64,000 bases of DNA from Paenibacillus polygoni (GTDB lineage Bacteria > Bacillota > Bacilli > Paenibacillales > Paenibacillaceae), in NCBI RefSeq assembly GCF_030263935.1, contig NZ_CP127162.1, forward strand, positions 877,501-941,500, given 5' to 3'. Shown one piece after another: positions 36,012 through 45,223 of the stretch. A program made the translations under genes and the position numbers. The notes under the pieces are model-generated. The model saw only the letters and a list, made by a program, of their open reading frames with translations, had not been told where the DNA came from and searched no databases. Numbering within the stretch: the first letter of the stretch is position 1; each line of letters opens with the position of its first letter.

Positions 36012-36926
36012 GTGACAAAAGAAAAGGTATGCAGCAGGCAGAAGGAACAAGTGAGTATGCTCTTGGAACGAAATAGCAACAACACGAGGGACAGAAAAAG
36101 CAGGTTACGATCAATATGTAAAAAAGGAGTGATCTCCTTGTTCGCTGGGATTTTGCTCATGACGATGACGGTGATGCCGTCTGTAGAAGCAGCTGGTTTT
36201 GAACTTTCGATTACCGGTAAGAAGATGCTCGCACAAACAAAAACTTCGTCAGCGACTTCGATCGCCCAGGCTTTGGCGAAGCAAGAAGCCAATCTTGTTA
36301 GTCTTCAGCAAAAAGATACTACGCTTTCACAGCAGACCTCAGCTATCTATTATGAGAACAAAGAAGCGGAAGCTAGACTGCGTACTCAGTTAAAGCAGCA
36401 TCAGGCAGACAAAATCGCGACACTTAATCAAGATGTGACGAGTACCAAGAAACGATATGAACCGCTGTTCACCTTATACTCTTCACTCACCAAAGAGCTG
36501 GCTCTCGCTCGAAAAATAAAAAACAAGGAACTGACTGCTGCCGTAAAAGCACAAGTGGATACGACAAAAGTAGCGGTTACCTTGGCAAAAGAAGATATTC
36601 GAAGAAAGCAGGCCAAGCTTAGCGCGGCAAAGAAAACCCGTGATGAAGCGGTCAAAAAGGTGAAAAACTCACTCGCTCAACAAGACCCCGTAAAAGTGCA
36701 GATCAAATCTACGAAAAGCAATATGAGTGCGGCGAAAAAACGATTCACCGCAGAAATGAAAAACTTCAATGTCATTGTGAAGAAGAAAGAAGGCGCAGAA
36801 GTGCTCGCCTCGCTAACAAAGCTCGCAACGATTGCGGGGGAGATTGTTGCCCAGAAAGAGAGCATCATCAGCCTGGAAATGAAGGTCAAACAAATTATAG
36901 CTGGAGCAGGCAAACAGTTGATCTAG
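36012..36926 (+). CDS. Secreted coiled-coil protein of unknown function
   Basis: A 304-residue protein I do not recognise. A long basic N-region (1-40) precedes a hydrophobic signal segment (about 40-58, SLFAGILLMTMTVMP) and a probable cleavage site after VEAA. The mature part is almost all helical and rich in Lys, Ala and Gln with heptad-like spacing (for example KQHQADKIATLNQDVTSTKKRYEPL), suggesting a long coiled coil outside the membrane. GTG 36012 follows GAGG. A structural or spore/cell-wall role is possible but unproven. Confidence 0.75.
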   Translation: MTKEKVCSRQKEQVSMLLERNSNNTRDRKSRLRSICKKGVISLFAGILLMTMTVMPSVEAAGFELSITGKKMLAQTKTSSATSIAQALAKQEANLVSLQQKDTTLSQQTSAIYYENKEAEARLRTQLKQHQADKIATLNQDVTSTKKRYEPLFTLYSSLTKELALARKIKNKELTAAVKAQVDTTKVAVTLAKEDIRRKQAKLSAAKKTRDEAVKKVKNSLAQQDPVKVQIKSTKSNMSAAKKRFTAEMKNFNVIVKKKEGAEVLASLTKLATIAGEIVAQKESIISLEMKVKQIIAGAGKQLI

Positions 36927-36962
36927 AAGCATGACAAGGTACGATGTGTTTCTATAAAAGGA

Positions 36963-37000
36963 AGATAGCCAGAACAAGATTTGTTCTGGCTGTCTTTTTT
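36963..37000 (+). terminator. Intrinsic terminator of the coiled-coil gene
   Basis: A 13-bp stem AGATAGCCAGAAC/GTTCTGGCTGTCT with one G-U pair is followed by T6. Confidence 0.9.
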
Positions 37001-37063
37001 CGTTTATTTGGTTAAAAGAGGGGATGATTCCTTATGTTTAAGTAACTGATTTATGATACGGCT

Positions 37064-39088
37064 CTACAGATCTTTATGCTCATCAAACCAGCGAACAATA
37101 TGATTCAGACGTTTTACCCGAAGTCCAGGATGACCGCCGCGCGATAAGTCATGGTTTGCTTTAGGAAAACGAATAAACTGTGTTTTCTTGCCCAAACGTT
37201 TCAAGGCATTAAACAGCTGCTCTGCTTGCTCAATCGGGCAGCGAAGATCCTCCTCGCCGTGTAAAATAAGGAGCGGCGTCTCTATTTTATGAACATATGC
37301 TAACGGAGAGTGTTTCCATAGCAGTTCTGTATTCTCCCATACATTTCCGCCAATTTGATCTTCTGTGAAGAAGAAACCAATGTCACTTACCCCATAGAAT
37401 GAAATCCAGTTGGAGATGGAACGCTGCGTTACCGCTGCCTTAAAGCGATTCGTATGACCAACAATCCAGTTTGTCATAAAACCGCCGTAACTTCCACCTG
37501 TAACGAGCAGTCTTTCTTCATCAATATAATCATAATGTGCTACCGCATAATCGGTGAATTCCATTAAATCTTGATAGTCTCTTCCTCCATAATCGCCTCG
37601 TACACTGCTCACGAATTCTTGGCTATATCCATGCCCGCCGCGCGGATTGGTGTAGATTACCGCATATCCTCTTGCCACGAGCAACTGAAATTCATGTAAA
37701 AAGGTGTATCCATACATGGCATGCGGCCCACCATGAATTTCAAGCACGGTCGGGATTTTGTCTCCTTTTTTCGTACCTGCCGGTTTCATAATCCATCCTT
37801 GAAGTAAGGCGCCATCCGAAGCTTCCATTTGGAACTCTTCAGGAGTCGCAATGATCAGCTCGTTTAGCAATTCTTCATTATGCTGTGTAAGCCGGTTCTC
37901 TTGACCTGTCTCGGAATCGAGTTCATATAAATCGCCAGGGTGAGTGAGGTCAGCTGCTGCGAGGACGAAATGACCGCCCTTCAACAATTCGAATTGATAG
38001 ATATCTCGCTTACCGTGCGATATCCATTCATATCCTTCGCCGTTTACGGCAATCTTTGCAAGATGGACACCGCCTTCTTGTGTAACAAGAGCATAAAGAT
38101 AATGACCGTCTTCACTAAATACTGGGCCATTGGATCGAATACCGGAACGCATATCAGATACCATGGAGTTTGTTAGCTGGATATCATACGATTTGGTTAG
38201 CGGTTTCCAGGCTGCATCTTCATCTAAAGATCGGATATACAGTCCAGCATGAGTGGCATTGAGGTGGGAATGATCACTCCCAAACACGGCTAAAGAATGT
38301 CCATCCGGAGAGAAACAAACCGAATAAATGGTTGTACTTGACGATGTGTATTTACGGCGATTTTCTCCGCTATTTGTTATGACATAGACGTCGTTCATGA
38401 GACTTAGATCGAGATCTTCTTGGCTATGTTCTTCCGCTATACTCGATGTGAATGCAATCTGACTTCCATCTGGTGACCAGCAAAAATCGCCAATATCGTA
38501 ATCACCCGTTGTTAGCTGAGCTGCGTCCGTATTTCCAAGTGTATGTACAAACAAGTGAGATCTGCGGCCATTCCAACGTCCCCCGCCGTCTGCTTTGTAT
38601 CGCAAGCGATCTATAATTTCTTCTTCCAGCGGTTTAGGAGGGGAGGTCTTTGATGTATTACTAACATCTTGTTCTATATAAGACTCTTCTTTCTCGGAAG
38701 GAACTTGGCTGCGGTACAGCAGCTGCGAACTGTCCGGTGACCATTGATATCCGCTGACCCCATGTCTCGCCGAGGTAACAACCTGCGCTTCTCCTCCATT
38801 TACAGCGATTGTCCAAATTTGACGTTGCCCTTCTTTGTTACGTAAAAAGGCCAGCTTGCTTCCATCAGGGGACCATAGAGGTGTGCTGTCTTGTTCTCCG
38901 CTAGTAAAAGGGATATCTACGTTGCTGTTCCGTTCAAGTATACGGATATGAGAGTGATAACCATCTCGGTCCGGATTAACCTTTTTAGATACATAAGCAA
39001 TGCGTTCCCCATTTGGGGATACAGATGGATCACTGGTCCAGGCTAGGCGGTACAGATCTTCGGCAGTAATGACACGTTTTTCACTCAT
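37064..39088 (-). CDS. S9-family prolyl oligopeptidase / acylaminoacyl peptidase
   Basis: A cytosolic serine peptidase acting on short or N-blocked peptides. The N-terminal part (about 1-400) is a beta propeller with repeated SPDG blades (WSPDGSKLAFL, WSPDSSQLLYR, FSPDGHSLAVF). The C-terminal alpha/beta hydrolase has nucleophile motif GGSYGGFMTNW, Asp in HGEEDLRCP and His in KANHDLSRGG. The triad is complete. About 674 residues is full length. The start at 39088 follows GGAGG by 8 bases; ATG 39103 lies upstream of it. It has no operon partner. Confidence 0.93.
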   Translation of the reverse strand: MSEKRVITAEDLYRLAWTSDPSVSPNGERIAYVSKKVNPDRDGYHSHIRILERNSNVDIPFTSGEQDSTPLWSPDGSKLAFLRNKEGQRQIWTIAVNGGEAQVVTSARHGVSGYQWSPDSSQLLYRSQVPSEKEESYIEQDVSNTSKTSPPKPLEEEIIDRLRYKADGGGRWNGRRSHLFVHTLGNTDAAQLTTGDYDIGDFCWSPDGSQIAFTSSIAEEHSQEDLDLSLMNDVYVITNSGENRRKYTSSSTTIYSVCFSPDGHSLAVFGSDHSHLNATHAGLYIRSLDEDAAWKPLTKSYDIQLTNSMVSDMRSGIRSNGPVFSEDGHYLYALVTQEGGVHLAKIAVNGEGYEWISHGKRDIYQFELLKGGHFVLAAADLTHPGDLYELDSETGQENRLTQHNEELLNELIIATPEEFQMEASDGALLQGWIMKPAGTKKGDKIPTVLEIHGGPHAMYGYTFLHEFQLLVARGYAVIYTNPRGGHGYSQEFVSSVRGDYGGRDYQDLMEFTDYAVAHYDYIDEERLLVTGGSYGGFMTNWIVGHTNRFKAAVTQRSISNWISFYGVSDIGFFFTEDQIGGNVWENTELLWKHSPLAYVHKIETPLLILHGEEDLRCPIEQAEQLFNALKRLGKKTQFIRFPKANHDLSRGGHPGLRVKRLNHIVRWFDEHKDL

Positions 39089-39103
39089 GCATTCGTCCTC
39101 CAT

Positions 39104-39436
39104 TTACTTATGTAAGTTTCTCTACAGGGGGGCTGTGACAATTTTAAAAAAAGCATAAACATTCTATTTCCATATAAATGGATATCTTCCTATTTTATAC
39201 TAGTTACTTCTTACTTCACAACTTTATATATAGAGGAATGCGTATTGGTAGAGACGATTTGCAGAGTTTGTATTATATCTATTTAATACAATGCCAAAAA
39301 ATATAAATCCTTAGAGGCACATCGAGAACAAGAAGCAATTCAGTGGATGAATGTGTGTACAAAGGTTTTTTCGTAAAAGAGAACGAGGATAAATCATAAT
39401 AAAAAGCGTCTCCTAACCTAACAGGTTTGGTATTAT
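39104..39436. other. Intergenic gap left of the IS element
   Basis: 333 AT-rich bases. It should hold the promoter of the peptidase gene (leftward), but no clear element or small gene was recognised. Confidence 0.4.
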
Positions 39437-39514
39437 CCCCTCATGGTAGACAGTGAAAAAAGAGAACATGTTACAATGAACTCAAACACTGGAAAACCGG
39501 AGGGGATTTTTGTT

Positions 39515-39853
39515 ATGTCAGCGAAGAAAGGTCAAACTTTTAATCGATATAGTGAAGAAACGAAGAAAGAGGCTGTCCGTTTGCGAGTAGAAGAAGGGTG
39601 GACGTACAGTCGAATCATGGAGAAGTTTGGAATCAAAAGTGAGAGCCAGATTATCACATGGGTTCGTAAATGCCAAAATGGTGAGGGGTTTGAGGATTAC
39701 CGGGGACGTTGGGCGAAGAAGCATTTTAGTAGTGCGGAAGAAGAAAATGCATATCTGAAAGCGCAGGTAGAATATCTAAAAAAGCTAAATCCAAACTTGC
39801 ACGGGGAGGGAAGCTGGATTTCGAAGCCCGGTGCCAGTCCATTCGAGAAATAA
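39515..39853 (+). CDS. IS3 transposase OrfA
   Basis: The DNA-binding part of the transposase, 112 residues: helix-turn-helix RYSEETKKEAVRLRVEEGWTYSRIMEKFGI and a leucine-zipper-like AEEENAYLKAQVEYLKKLN. ATG 39515 follows GGAGGGG; the longer frame from 39443 includes the inverted repeat and is unlikely. A slippery heptamer A-AAA-AAG at 39778-39784 lets ribosomes shift -1 into the orfB frame, which is then open without a stop, giving a fused OrfAB of about 383 residues. Confidence 0.9.
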   Translation: MSAKKGQTFNRYSEETKKEAVRLRVEEGWTYSRIMEKFGIKSESQIITWVRKCQNGEGFEDYRGRWAKKHFSSAEEENAYLKAQVEYLKKLNPNLHGEGSWISKPGASPFEK

Positions 39854-39858
39854 GCAAA

Positions 39859-40665
39859 GTGGCTCCCGTAGTTTGGCTATGTAGAATCGCTGAAATATCA
39901 CGTGCAGGCTACTATAAATGGAAGAAGAATTTAGTTCATCGAGAGAAACGAGCAAATCGTGATGCAGATCTAAAGGCACACATCTTGAGCATTCATCGAA
40001 TTCGTCCGTATTTCGGTTACAAGCGAATGCGTACTGCTTTAGGAAAAGAAGGCTTCGTTGTGAATCACAAGAAGGTCCGTCGCTTAATGAGAGAACTTCA
40101 GATTCGTTCTGTTATTCGCAAGAAACGTCCGTTTTGTGGCCGCAAACCATCGGCCTTGTTCCCTAATGTCTTAAATCGGGAATTCTCTGCGACTGCTCCT
40201 GTGCAGAAGCTTGTGACAGATATTACATATGTCCGGATTGGGCATGAATTTGCTTATCTCTCGGCTGTAATGGATTTATATAACAACGAAATAGTAGCCT
40301 GGGAACTCTCCGAGCGCAATGACCTAAAACTCGTTATGGACACTGTGCAGCAACTAAAAGATGGACCCTCTTTGCTCCATTCGGACCAAGGGTTTCAGTA
40401 TACCTCGAAAAGCTATGCTAAGTTGCTTGAAGAGAAGCAGTTGACAGGGAGTCATTCCCGACGTGGAAACTGCTATGACAATGCTTGTATCGAGTCGTTC
40501 TTTTCCCACTTAAAGACGGAAAAGCTGTATTTGGAAAAGCCTAATAATCTGGAACAAGCAAGAAGCCAAATTACGGAGTATATTTCATTTTACAATAAGG
40601 AACGTTTCCAAAACAAACTCGGCGACCTCTCCCCAATCGAATTCCGGGAAAAAGTCGCCGCGTAA
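39859..40665 (+). CDS. IS3 transposase OrfB (DDE integrase domain)
   Basis: The catalytic part, 268 residues from GTG 39859, probably made mainly as the OrfAB frameshift product. It has the HTH_21 segment ADLKAHILSIHRIRPYFGYKRM and the rve integrase core with acidic triad: Asp in LVTDITYVR, Asp in LLHSDQGFQYTS and Glu in CYDNACIESFFSHLKTE. The end FYNKERFQNKLGDLSPIEFRE is typical of the IS150/IS3 group. No internal stop or deletion is seen. Confidence 0.93.
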   Translation: MAPVVWLCRIAEISRAGYYKWKKNLVHREKRANRDADLKAHILSIHRIRPYFGYKRMRTALGKEGFVVNHKKVRRLMRELQIRSVIRKKRPFCGRKPSALFPNVLNREFSATAPVQKLVTDITYVRIGHEFAYLSAVMDLYNNEIVAWELSERNDLKLVMDTVQQLKDGPSLLHSDQGFQYTSKSYAKLLEEKQLTGSHSRRGNCYDNACIESFFSHLKTEKLYLEKPNNLEQARSQITEYISFYNKERFQNKLGDLSPIEFREKVAA

Positions 40666-40741
40666 ATGGAAAATCCTCTTTTTTTAATGTCTACTTGACG
40701 GGGCTATGACCAGTTGGAAGACGCTTTTTACTATGAAATGC

Positions 40742-40930
40742 TCAAGCTTTTTTATTAGCTGCAGTGAGTAAGAACATACCTGTAATTAAGGACAGCACAA
40801 TGGCGGGAACGAGACTGTACAGGAGTTCTTGCTTTTGAAACTCATAATACAAGAAACCATTGAATATGAGCGTACCTACACATAGAATACATATCCATTT
40901 TGCGAATTGATACATGGTTAGCAATTTCAT
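40742..40930 (-). CDS. Small two-helix membrane protein
   Basis: 62 residues with two hydrophobic segments (FAKWICILCVGTLIFNGFLYY and LLYSLVPAIVLSLITGMFLLTA). A strong ribosome site AAAGGAGC sits 7 bases before the ATG, which supports real translation. The function is unknown. It lies between the IS element and the monooxygenase gene, with a plain gap of about 225 bases to the latter. Confidence 0.7.
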   Translation of the reverse strand: MKLLTMYQFAKWICILCVGTLIFNGFLYYEFQKQELLYSLVPAIVLSLITGMFLLTAANKKA

Positions 40931-41157
40931 CAGCTTAGCTCCTTTAGATCAAATCTGAGACAGGAAACCACAGTTGACTAGATCCTTAATTAGTATAGCA
41001 TTTTACTGTAAAATTTATCCATAAAACGCATTACAAATATAGTACACTATGTGTCTGTAGATGTTCAAGGAATTATTGTATGTCGTTCAACGAACTTATG
41101 ATGGTATGGAAGCGAGAAGGTGGTTAGAAGTAATCCACTGCAGCACTCGAAAAAAAA

Positions 41158-42294
41158 TTAAATCGTTACGCTAATCGCACGCTCCGTAAGTTTTCTTTTC
41201 ACCACAGGCATCAGCAGTTCCCCTGTAATCTCTGCCTCCTCCAGATGAGGGTATCCCGACAGAATGAAGGAACTTACACCTGCATCAACAAACTCGATCA
41301 GACGGTCAGACACTTGTTCAGGTGTACCTACGAAAGCAACTGCTCCGCCGCCGCGTACCGCTGATAGTCCGGACCAGAGGTTAGGTCCGATGATATAATC
41401 CTGATCCTTTGACTGTTCATACAGATCCATTTGGCGTTTTTGATTGGTAGCGTCTGTTTTGGCATGTCGTTTTTCTTGATCCTTTAATTGATTGGGTTCA
41501 ACTTTACTAAGAATGTTCCACGCTGCTTTCCAAGCCTCTTCTTCCGTTTCACGGACAACAACTTGAGCACGAATACCGTAGCGGAGTGTACGAGAAACAC
41601 CCGTTCTTTCTTTCAGATCTTTAAGATGCTGCTTCATCTCTGCCATCTGCTCTTGAATCCATTCGAGAGGTTCGCCCCACATCAGGTACACGTCTGCACT
41701 TTCAGCAGCCACCTTTTTTCCGGCAACAGAACTTCCGCCAAAATACAGAGGAGGATGCGGATCCTGGAGAGCAGCTGGCTTACTTACGCCGCCCTCAACT
41801 TGATAATGTTGTCCTTCATAATTAAATCCACTGGCTGAACCATCTTCTCCCCAAACCCCTTTAACTACATCTAAAAATTCTTTCGTGCGCTCATATCGTT
41901 CATCATGACTGCCGTGCAGCGGATCTCCCGTGGCTTTAAGATCTGCCGGATAATGCCCAGTGACTACATTAATGAGAGCTCTGCCGCCCGACATTTGATC
42001 CAGTGTCGATGCCATACGTGCGGCAAGTACCGGAGAGATAAGCCCAGGTCTCATTGCAATGAGCGGTTTCAGCTTTGTCGTATGTGCCGCCACCCAAGAA
42101 CCTACAATCCATCCATCCCAGCAATCGCCGCCAGCGGGAATAAGGGTGAACTCATAACCTGCTTTCTCTGCTGCCTTTGCCACCTGAATAAAATATTCTG
42201 GGGAAGGCTCTCTTTCTAGCGTTGTTCCAATATATCTGCCATCTCCATTCGTAGGAATAAACCAGCCAAACTCTACAGACTTTGTCTCACTCAT
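41158..42294 (-). CDS. ssuD: FMNH2-dependent alkanesulfonate monooxygenase
   Basis: Releases sulfite from alkanesulfonates for use as a sulfur source. The 378 residues are full SsuD length and match the bacterial luciferase-like fold: FGWFIPTNGDGRYIG, GYEFTLIPAGGDCWDGW, FIVAMRPGL-like LKPLIAMRPGLISP, GRALINVVTGHYPADL, PPLYFGGSSVAGKKVAAESADVYLMWGEP and FILSGYPHLEEA. The usual partners ssuE (flavin reductase) and ssuABC (transport) are not adjacent, so reduced flavin must come from elsewhere. AGGAGA precedes the ATG. Confidence 0.9.
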   Translation of the reverse strand: MSETKSVEFGWFIPTNGDGRYIGTTLEREPSPEYFIQVAKAAEKAGYEFTLIPAGGDCWDGWIVGSWVAAHTTKLKPLIAMRPGLISPVLAARMASTLDQMSGGRALINVVTGHYPADLKATGDPLHGSHDERYERTKEFLDVVKGVWGEDGSASGFNYEGQHYQVEGGVSKPAALQDPHPPLYFGGSSVAGKKVAAESADVYLMWGEPLEWIQEQMAEMKQHLKDLKERTGVSRTLRYGIRAQVVVRETEEEAWKAAWNILSKVEPNQLKDQEKRHAKTDATNQKRQMDLYEQSKDQDYIIGPNLWSGLSAVRGGGAVAFVGTPEQVSDRLIEFVDAGVSSFILSGYPHLEEAEITGELLMPVVKRKLTERAISVTI

Positions 42295-42514
42295 AATTAT
42301 AATCTCCTCTGTTTGATAGTGATGTTCTCTATGGGAAATGCATTTTTTTAAGAAAGACTTCTCTTATTCAGATTTCATCCGTATGATGAATTTAGTAATG
42401 TCAACTAAGTAGGTAGGAATAGTATAATAATGATAATAACAATGTTGTACAGTCGAAACCATAGCAATTGAGGGGGAGTTAAATTTATCATTTTGTGGTA
42501 TGGGGAGGGATACA

Positions 42515-43396
42515 ATGTTTCAAAATATGAAAGATGATTATCATGAATTTTTGGAAATCCATTTCTTTAATCCCTCGGTTTATGAGAAGGCAAGCGCAGC
42601 TTGGCCCATTCGTCTTGGAGCCAATCAGGCAAAGCCTGGATACCATATTGGACCGCGCGTCACACCTTACTACTATTTAATAATGGTACTGGAGGGGGAA
42701 GGTACCTTTATTCAGAATGGGGTAATCTATCCGCTCCAGCCCGGAGATCTTTTTTGCTTGTTTCCTCAGGTGACCCATGAATATTACACGTCTGAAGCGA
42801 GTGCTCTGCATAAAATGTTTTTTGCTTTTGACGGTAAGCAGGCCTTGTCCCTTCTGGAGAGAACGGGGCTGAGTCCGGCAAGACCTCACCGCAGCAAAGG
42901 TGTACGAGAAGAAACCGTTCATGTGATGGAAGAATGGTTCCAGTCCTGTTACAACGAACAAAAAGATTACTCAGATCTAGAAAGATTGACATTCTTATTG
43001 CGGGTATTTGCTACTCTAACGGTGCCAAGGTCAGTAACCCCGGATGTTATTCGAGAACCTTCCTGGGTACAAAAAGGAAAAGAATATCTTGAAATTCACT
43101 ACGCCGGTGGCATCACAATCAAAAGTGTAGCTGATTATGTCGGAGTAGAACGTACCCATTTTACAAAAATATTTCATAAAACTTACGGCATTTCGCCAAT
43201 GAAATACATGCAGCAGCTGCGGATGAATGAAGCAGAATCCTTGTTAATCCATAGCTCTTATAAGCTTGGAGAGATTGCTCAGTCCGTGGGTTATCCGGAT
43301 CTGTTTTCTTTCTCAAAGGCATTCAAGAACTATGCCGGTATTTCTCCTGCACGGTACCGTCAGCAAGCAGAGCAAGGATGTGTCCATTCAGATTAG
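42515..43396 (+). CDS. AraC-family regulator with cupin sensor
   Basis: A 293-residue regulator. The N-terminal cupin-like domain (about 30-110) has YYLIMVLEGEGTFIQNG and LQPGDLFCLFPQVTHEYYT, typical of sugar-sensing AraC proteins. The C-terminal double helix-turn-helix (about 190-285) ends with SVGYPDLFSFSKAFKNYAGISPARYRQQ. ATG 42515 follows GGGGAGGG. It converges on a three-gene sugar ABC operon and may activate it. The gap 42295-42514 separates it from the divergent ssuD-like gene. Confidence 0.9.
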   Translation: MFQNMKDDYHEFLEIHFFNPSVYEKASAAWPIRLGANQAKPGYHIGPRVTPYYYLIMVLEGEGTFIQNGVIYPLQPGDLFCLFPQVTHEYYTSEASALHKMFFAFDGKQALSLLERTGLSPARPHRSKGVREETVHVMEEWFQSCYNEQKDYSDLERLTFLLRVFATLTVPRSVTPDVIREPSWVQKGKEYLEIHYAGGITIKSVADYVGVERTHFTKIFHKTYGISPMKYMQQLRMNEAESLLIHSSYKLGEIAQSVGYPDLFSFSKAFKNYAGISPARYRQQAEQGCVHSD

Positions 43397-43447
43397 GTAA
43401 CAGATTAGGTAAGTAACAAATACAAGTAAGGGATGGAAATTAGATAA

Positions 43448-43492
43448 ACAAAAGGACAAGTGACAGATCGTTTTCTTAGCTTGTCCTTTTGT
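43448..43492. terminator. Bidirectional hairpin between convergent genes
   Basis: A perfect 13-bp stem ACAAAAGGACAAG/CTTGTCCTTTTGT separates the AraC gene and the sugar ABC operon. The U tracts are short. Confidence 0.7.
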
Positions 43493-43514
43493 GCATTTGT
43501 GTGTATTGATTTTA

Positions 43515-44330
43515 TTATCCTTTCAATGAACCCGCCGTTATTCCCGATATGAAGAAGCGCTGCAAGAACAAGAACATAAACAGCATAGGCAGGGAGATGA
43601 TCACTACGCCTGTGAGCAGTCCCGGATAATTGGTGGAATACTCTCCTTGGAACTGAAGGAGTGCCAGCGGGAGTGTCATTTTTGATTTGTCTGTTATGAG
43701 TAGCAGCGGGAACAGCAGGTCATTCCATACCGATACGAATAAAAAAGTAGCCGTTGCAGCGAGGTAAGGTACAGCCAGCGGGATGGCGATCTGCATATAC
43801 ATTCTTCCTTCGCCTGCCCCATCGATACTCGCAGATTCAAATACTTCTCTTGGCAGAGATTTCATGAACCCGCTAATCATAAATACGGACAATGGCATGA
43901 ACAGCGAAATCGTGACAAGAATAAGTCCTGTCCGGCTATTCGTAAGTCCCATATCTCTGAGAAAAGAGTAAATCGGAATCATATTCACTTGAGAAGGAAC
44001 CATGAGACCTACCACAAATAGAACCAGGATCGCTTTTGCAAATTTATTAGACAGACGGTACAGTCCGAAGGAAATCAAGCTGGCTAAGATGAGCAGCAAA
44101 AGTACTGCCGTAAATGAAACGATGATACTGTTGCTGAAATAGGCAATCATCGGCTGGTCAACAAACAAGTTACGATAGTTTTCTAGCGAGAAGGAGGAAG
44201 GCAGGCCAAGTGGATTCATATAGAATTGCTGCTGGTTTTTCATCGTTGCCGCAGCAACCATCAGAAGTGGAAGCAAAATAATGATTGCATACATAAGAAG
44301 AAGCAGCTTACGGAGTATGCGTGAGACCAT
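43515..44330 (-). CDS. Sugar ABC transporter permease, MalG type
   Basis: A 271-residue membrane subunit with six helices. The EAA loop reads FESASIDGAGEGRMYMQIAIPLA, and the C-terminus FLQRFFISGITAGSLKG is characteristic. It is last of three genes (binding protein, MalF-like, MalG-like), 18 bases after the previous one. No ATPase gene is nearby, so a shared MsmX-like ATPase is expected. The sugar is not identified. Confidence 0.92.
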   Translation of the reverse strand: MVSRILRKLLLLMYAIIILLPLLMVAAATMKNQQQFYMNPLGLPSSFSLENYRNLFVDQPMIAYFSNSIIVSFTAVLLLLILASLISFGLYRLSNKFAKAILVLFVVGLMVPSQVNMIPIYSFLRDMGLTNSRTGLILVTISLFMPLSVFMISGFMKSLPREVFESASIDGAGEGRMYMQIAIPLAVPYLAATATFLFVSVWNDLLFPLLLITDKSKMTLPLALLQFQGEYSTNYPGLLTGVVIISLPMLFMFLFLQRFFISGITAGSLKG

Positions 44331-44348
44331 AAAGAATTCCTCCTTTCG

Positions 44349-45221
44349 TTAGTTTGGTAATTTGTCGGACCTGAGTGCCTTGAATTGCACGAAAGTGACT
44401 AGCGCAATAATAGCTAAGAAATAAATAGAAGCAGCCGAAGCATGTCCGAAATTGTAATTCTGGAATGCTGCTGAATAGATATAGGTTGACAAAATTTCAG
44501 TAGAGTATGAAGGGCCGCCGCGAGTCATGACATAGATCAAGTCGAATGCCTTGAAGGATTGGATTGTCGTATAGGCAATGACCAGCGTTGCAGCAGGTGC
44601 GAGCAAAGGCCAAGTTACAAATCGGAATATTTGCCAGCGGTTTCCCCCGTCCAGCCTCGGAGCTTCATTCAATTCTTCCGGTATCCCGTGCAGGCCGGCA
44701 ACAAACAAAATAATCATCTGCCCGATATGTGCCCACGCCTGAATCCCTGCGACAGAATAAATGGCGATGGACGGGTCCCCCAGCCAGTTATTAGATAGAA
44801 AAGATAAACCAATCTGATTCAGCACAGCATTCAGTAAACCTGAATTAGGATCATACAGATAAGTTCCTATGAAACCAACCGCTGCCGATGATAGGATCGT
44901 TGGGAAAAAATAAAGAGCCCGTAGTCCAATGTTTACCTTCGTATTGCGAACTAACAGCAGAGCAAGTACAAGGGAAACCAAGGTCTGAACAATAACGACA
45001 CTAAACATAAACTTGAGATTATTAAACAGTGCTTTGTGAAAAATCGTGTTCTCCGCTACATTCACATAGTTTCGAAGACCAACAAAATTCAAAGTTTCGG
45101 ACATCCCGTCCCAATCCGTGAAGGAATAATACAGCCCTTTTAGAGTGGGGTAGATAAAAAAAGTGAGATAAAGAAGCAGACCGGGAACGAAGAACCAATA
45201 GATCGTTTTACGTACGCCCAT
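44349..45221 (-). CDS. Sugar ABC transporter permease, MalF type
   Basis: A 290-residue membrane subunit: first helix FVPGLLLYLTFFIYPTLKGLYYSF, then YYSFTDWDGMSETLNFVGLRNYV as usual in this family, and the ATPase-docking loop LNEAPRLDGGNRWQIFRFVTWPLL, where APRLDGG replaces the more common AARIDGA. It is two bases after the binding-protein gene and pairs with the MalG-like protein. Confidence 0.92.
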   Translation of the reverse strand: MGVRKTIYWFFVPGLLLYLTFFIYPTLKGLYYSFTDWDGMSETLNFVGLRNYVNVAENTIFHKALFNNLKFMFSVVIVQTLVSLVLALLLVRNTKVNIGLRALYFFPTILSSAAVGFIGTYLYDPNSGLLNAVLNQIGLSFLSNNWLGDPSIAIYSVAGIQAWAHIGQMIILFVAGLHGIPEELNEAPRLDGGNRWQIFRFVTWPLLAPAATLVIAYTTIQSFKAFDLIYVMTRGGPSYSTEILSTYIYSAAFQNYNFGHASAASIYFLAIIALVTFVQFKALRSDKLPN

Positions 45222-45223
45222 AA

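Larger units (their letters stand above)
39437..40703 (+). mobile_element. IS3-family insertion sequence (IS150-like group)
   Basis: About 1.27 kb with imperfect terminal inverted repeats. The left end reads CCCCTCATGGTAGACAGTGA and the right end, reversed, CCCCGTCAAGTAGACATTAA; both then run into A tracts and GAG. orfA and orfB overlap in a -1 frame relation, as in IS3 elements, and all catalytic residues are present, so it appears intact. No direct target repeat is obvious at the borders, so the exact ends could be at TAGAC (39447, 40693) instead. Confidence 0.88.

Noticed and set aside
39430..40710. Target-site duplication flanking the IS element
   Set aside because: Bases outside the inverted repeats do not match as a 3-5 bp direct repeat at any plausible border.
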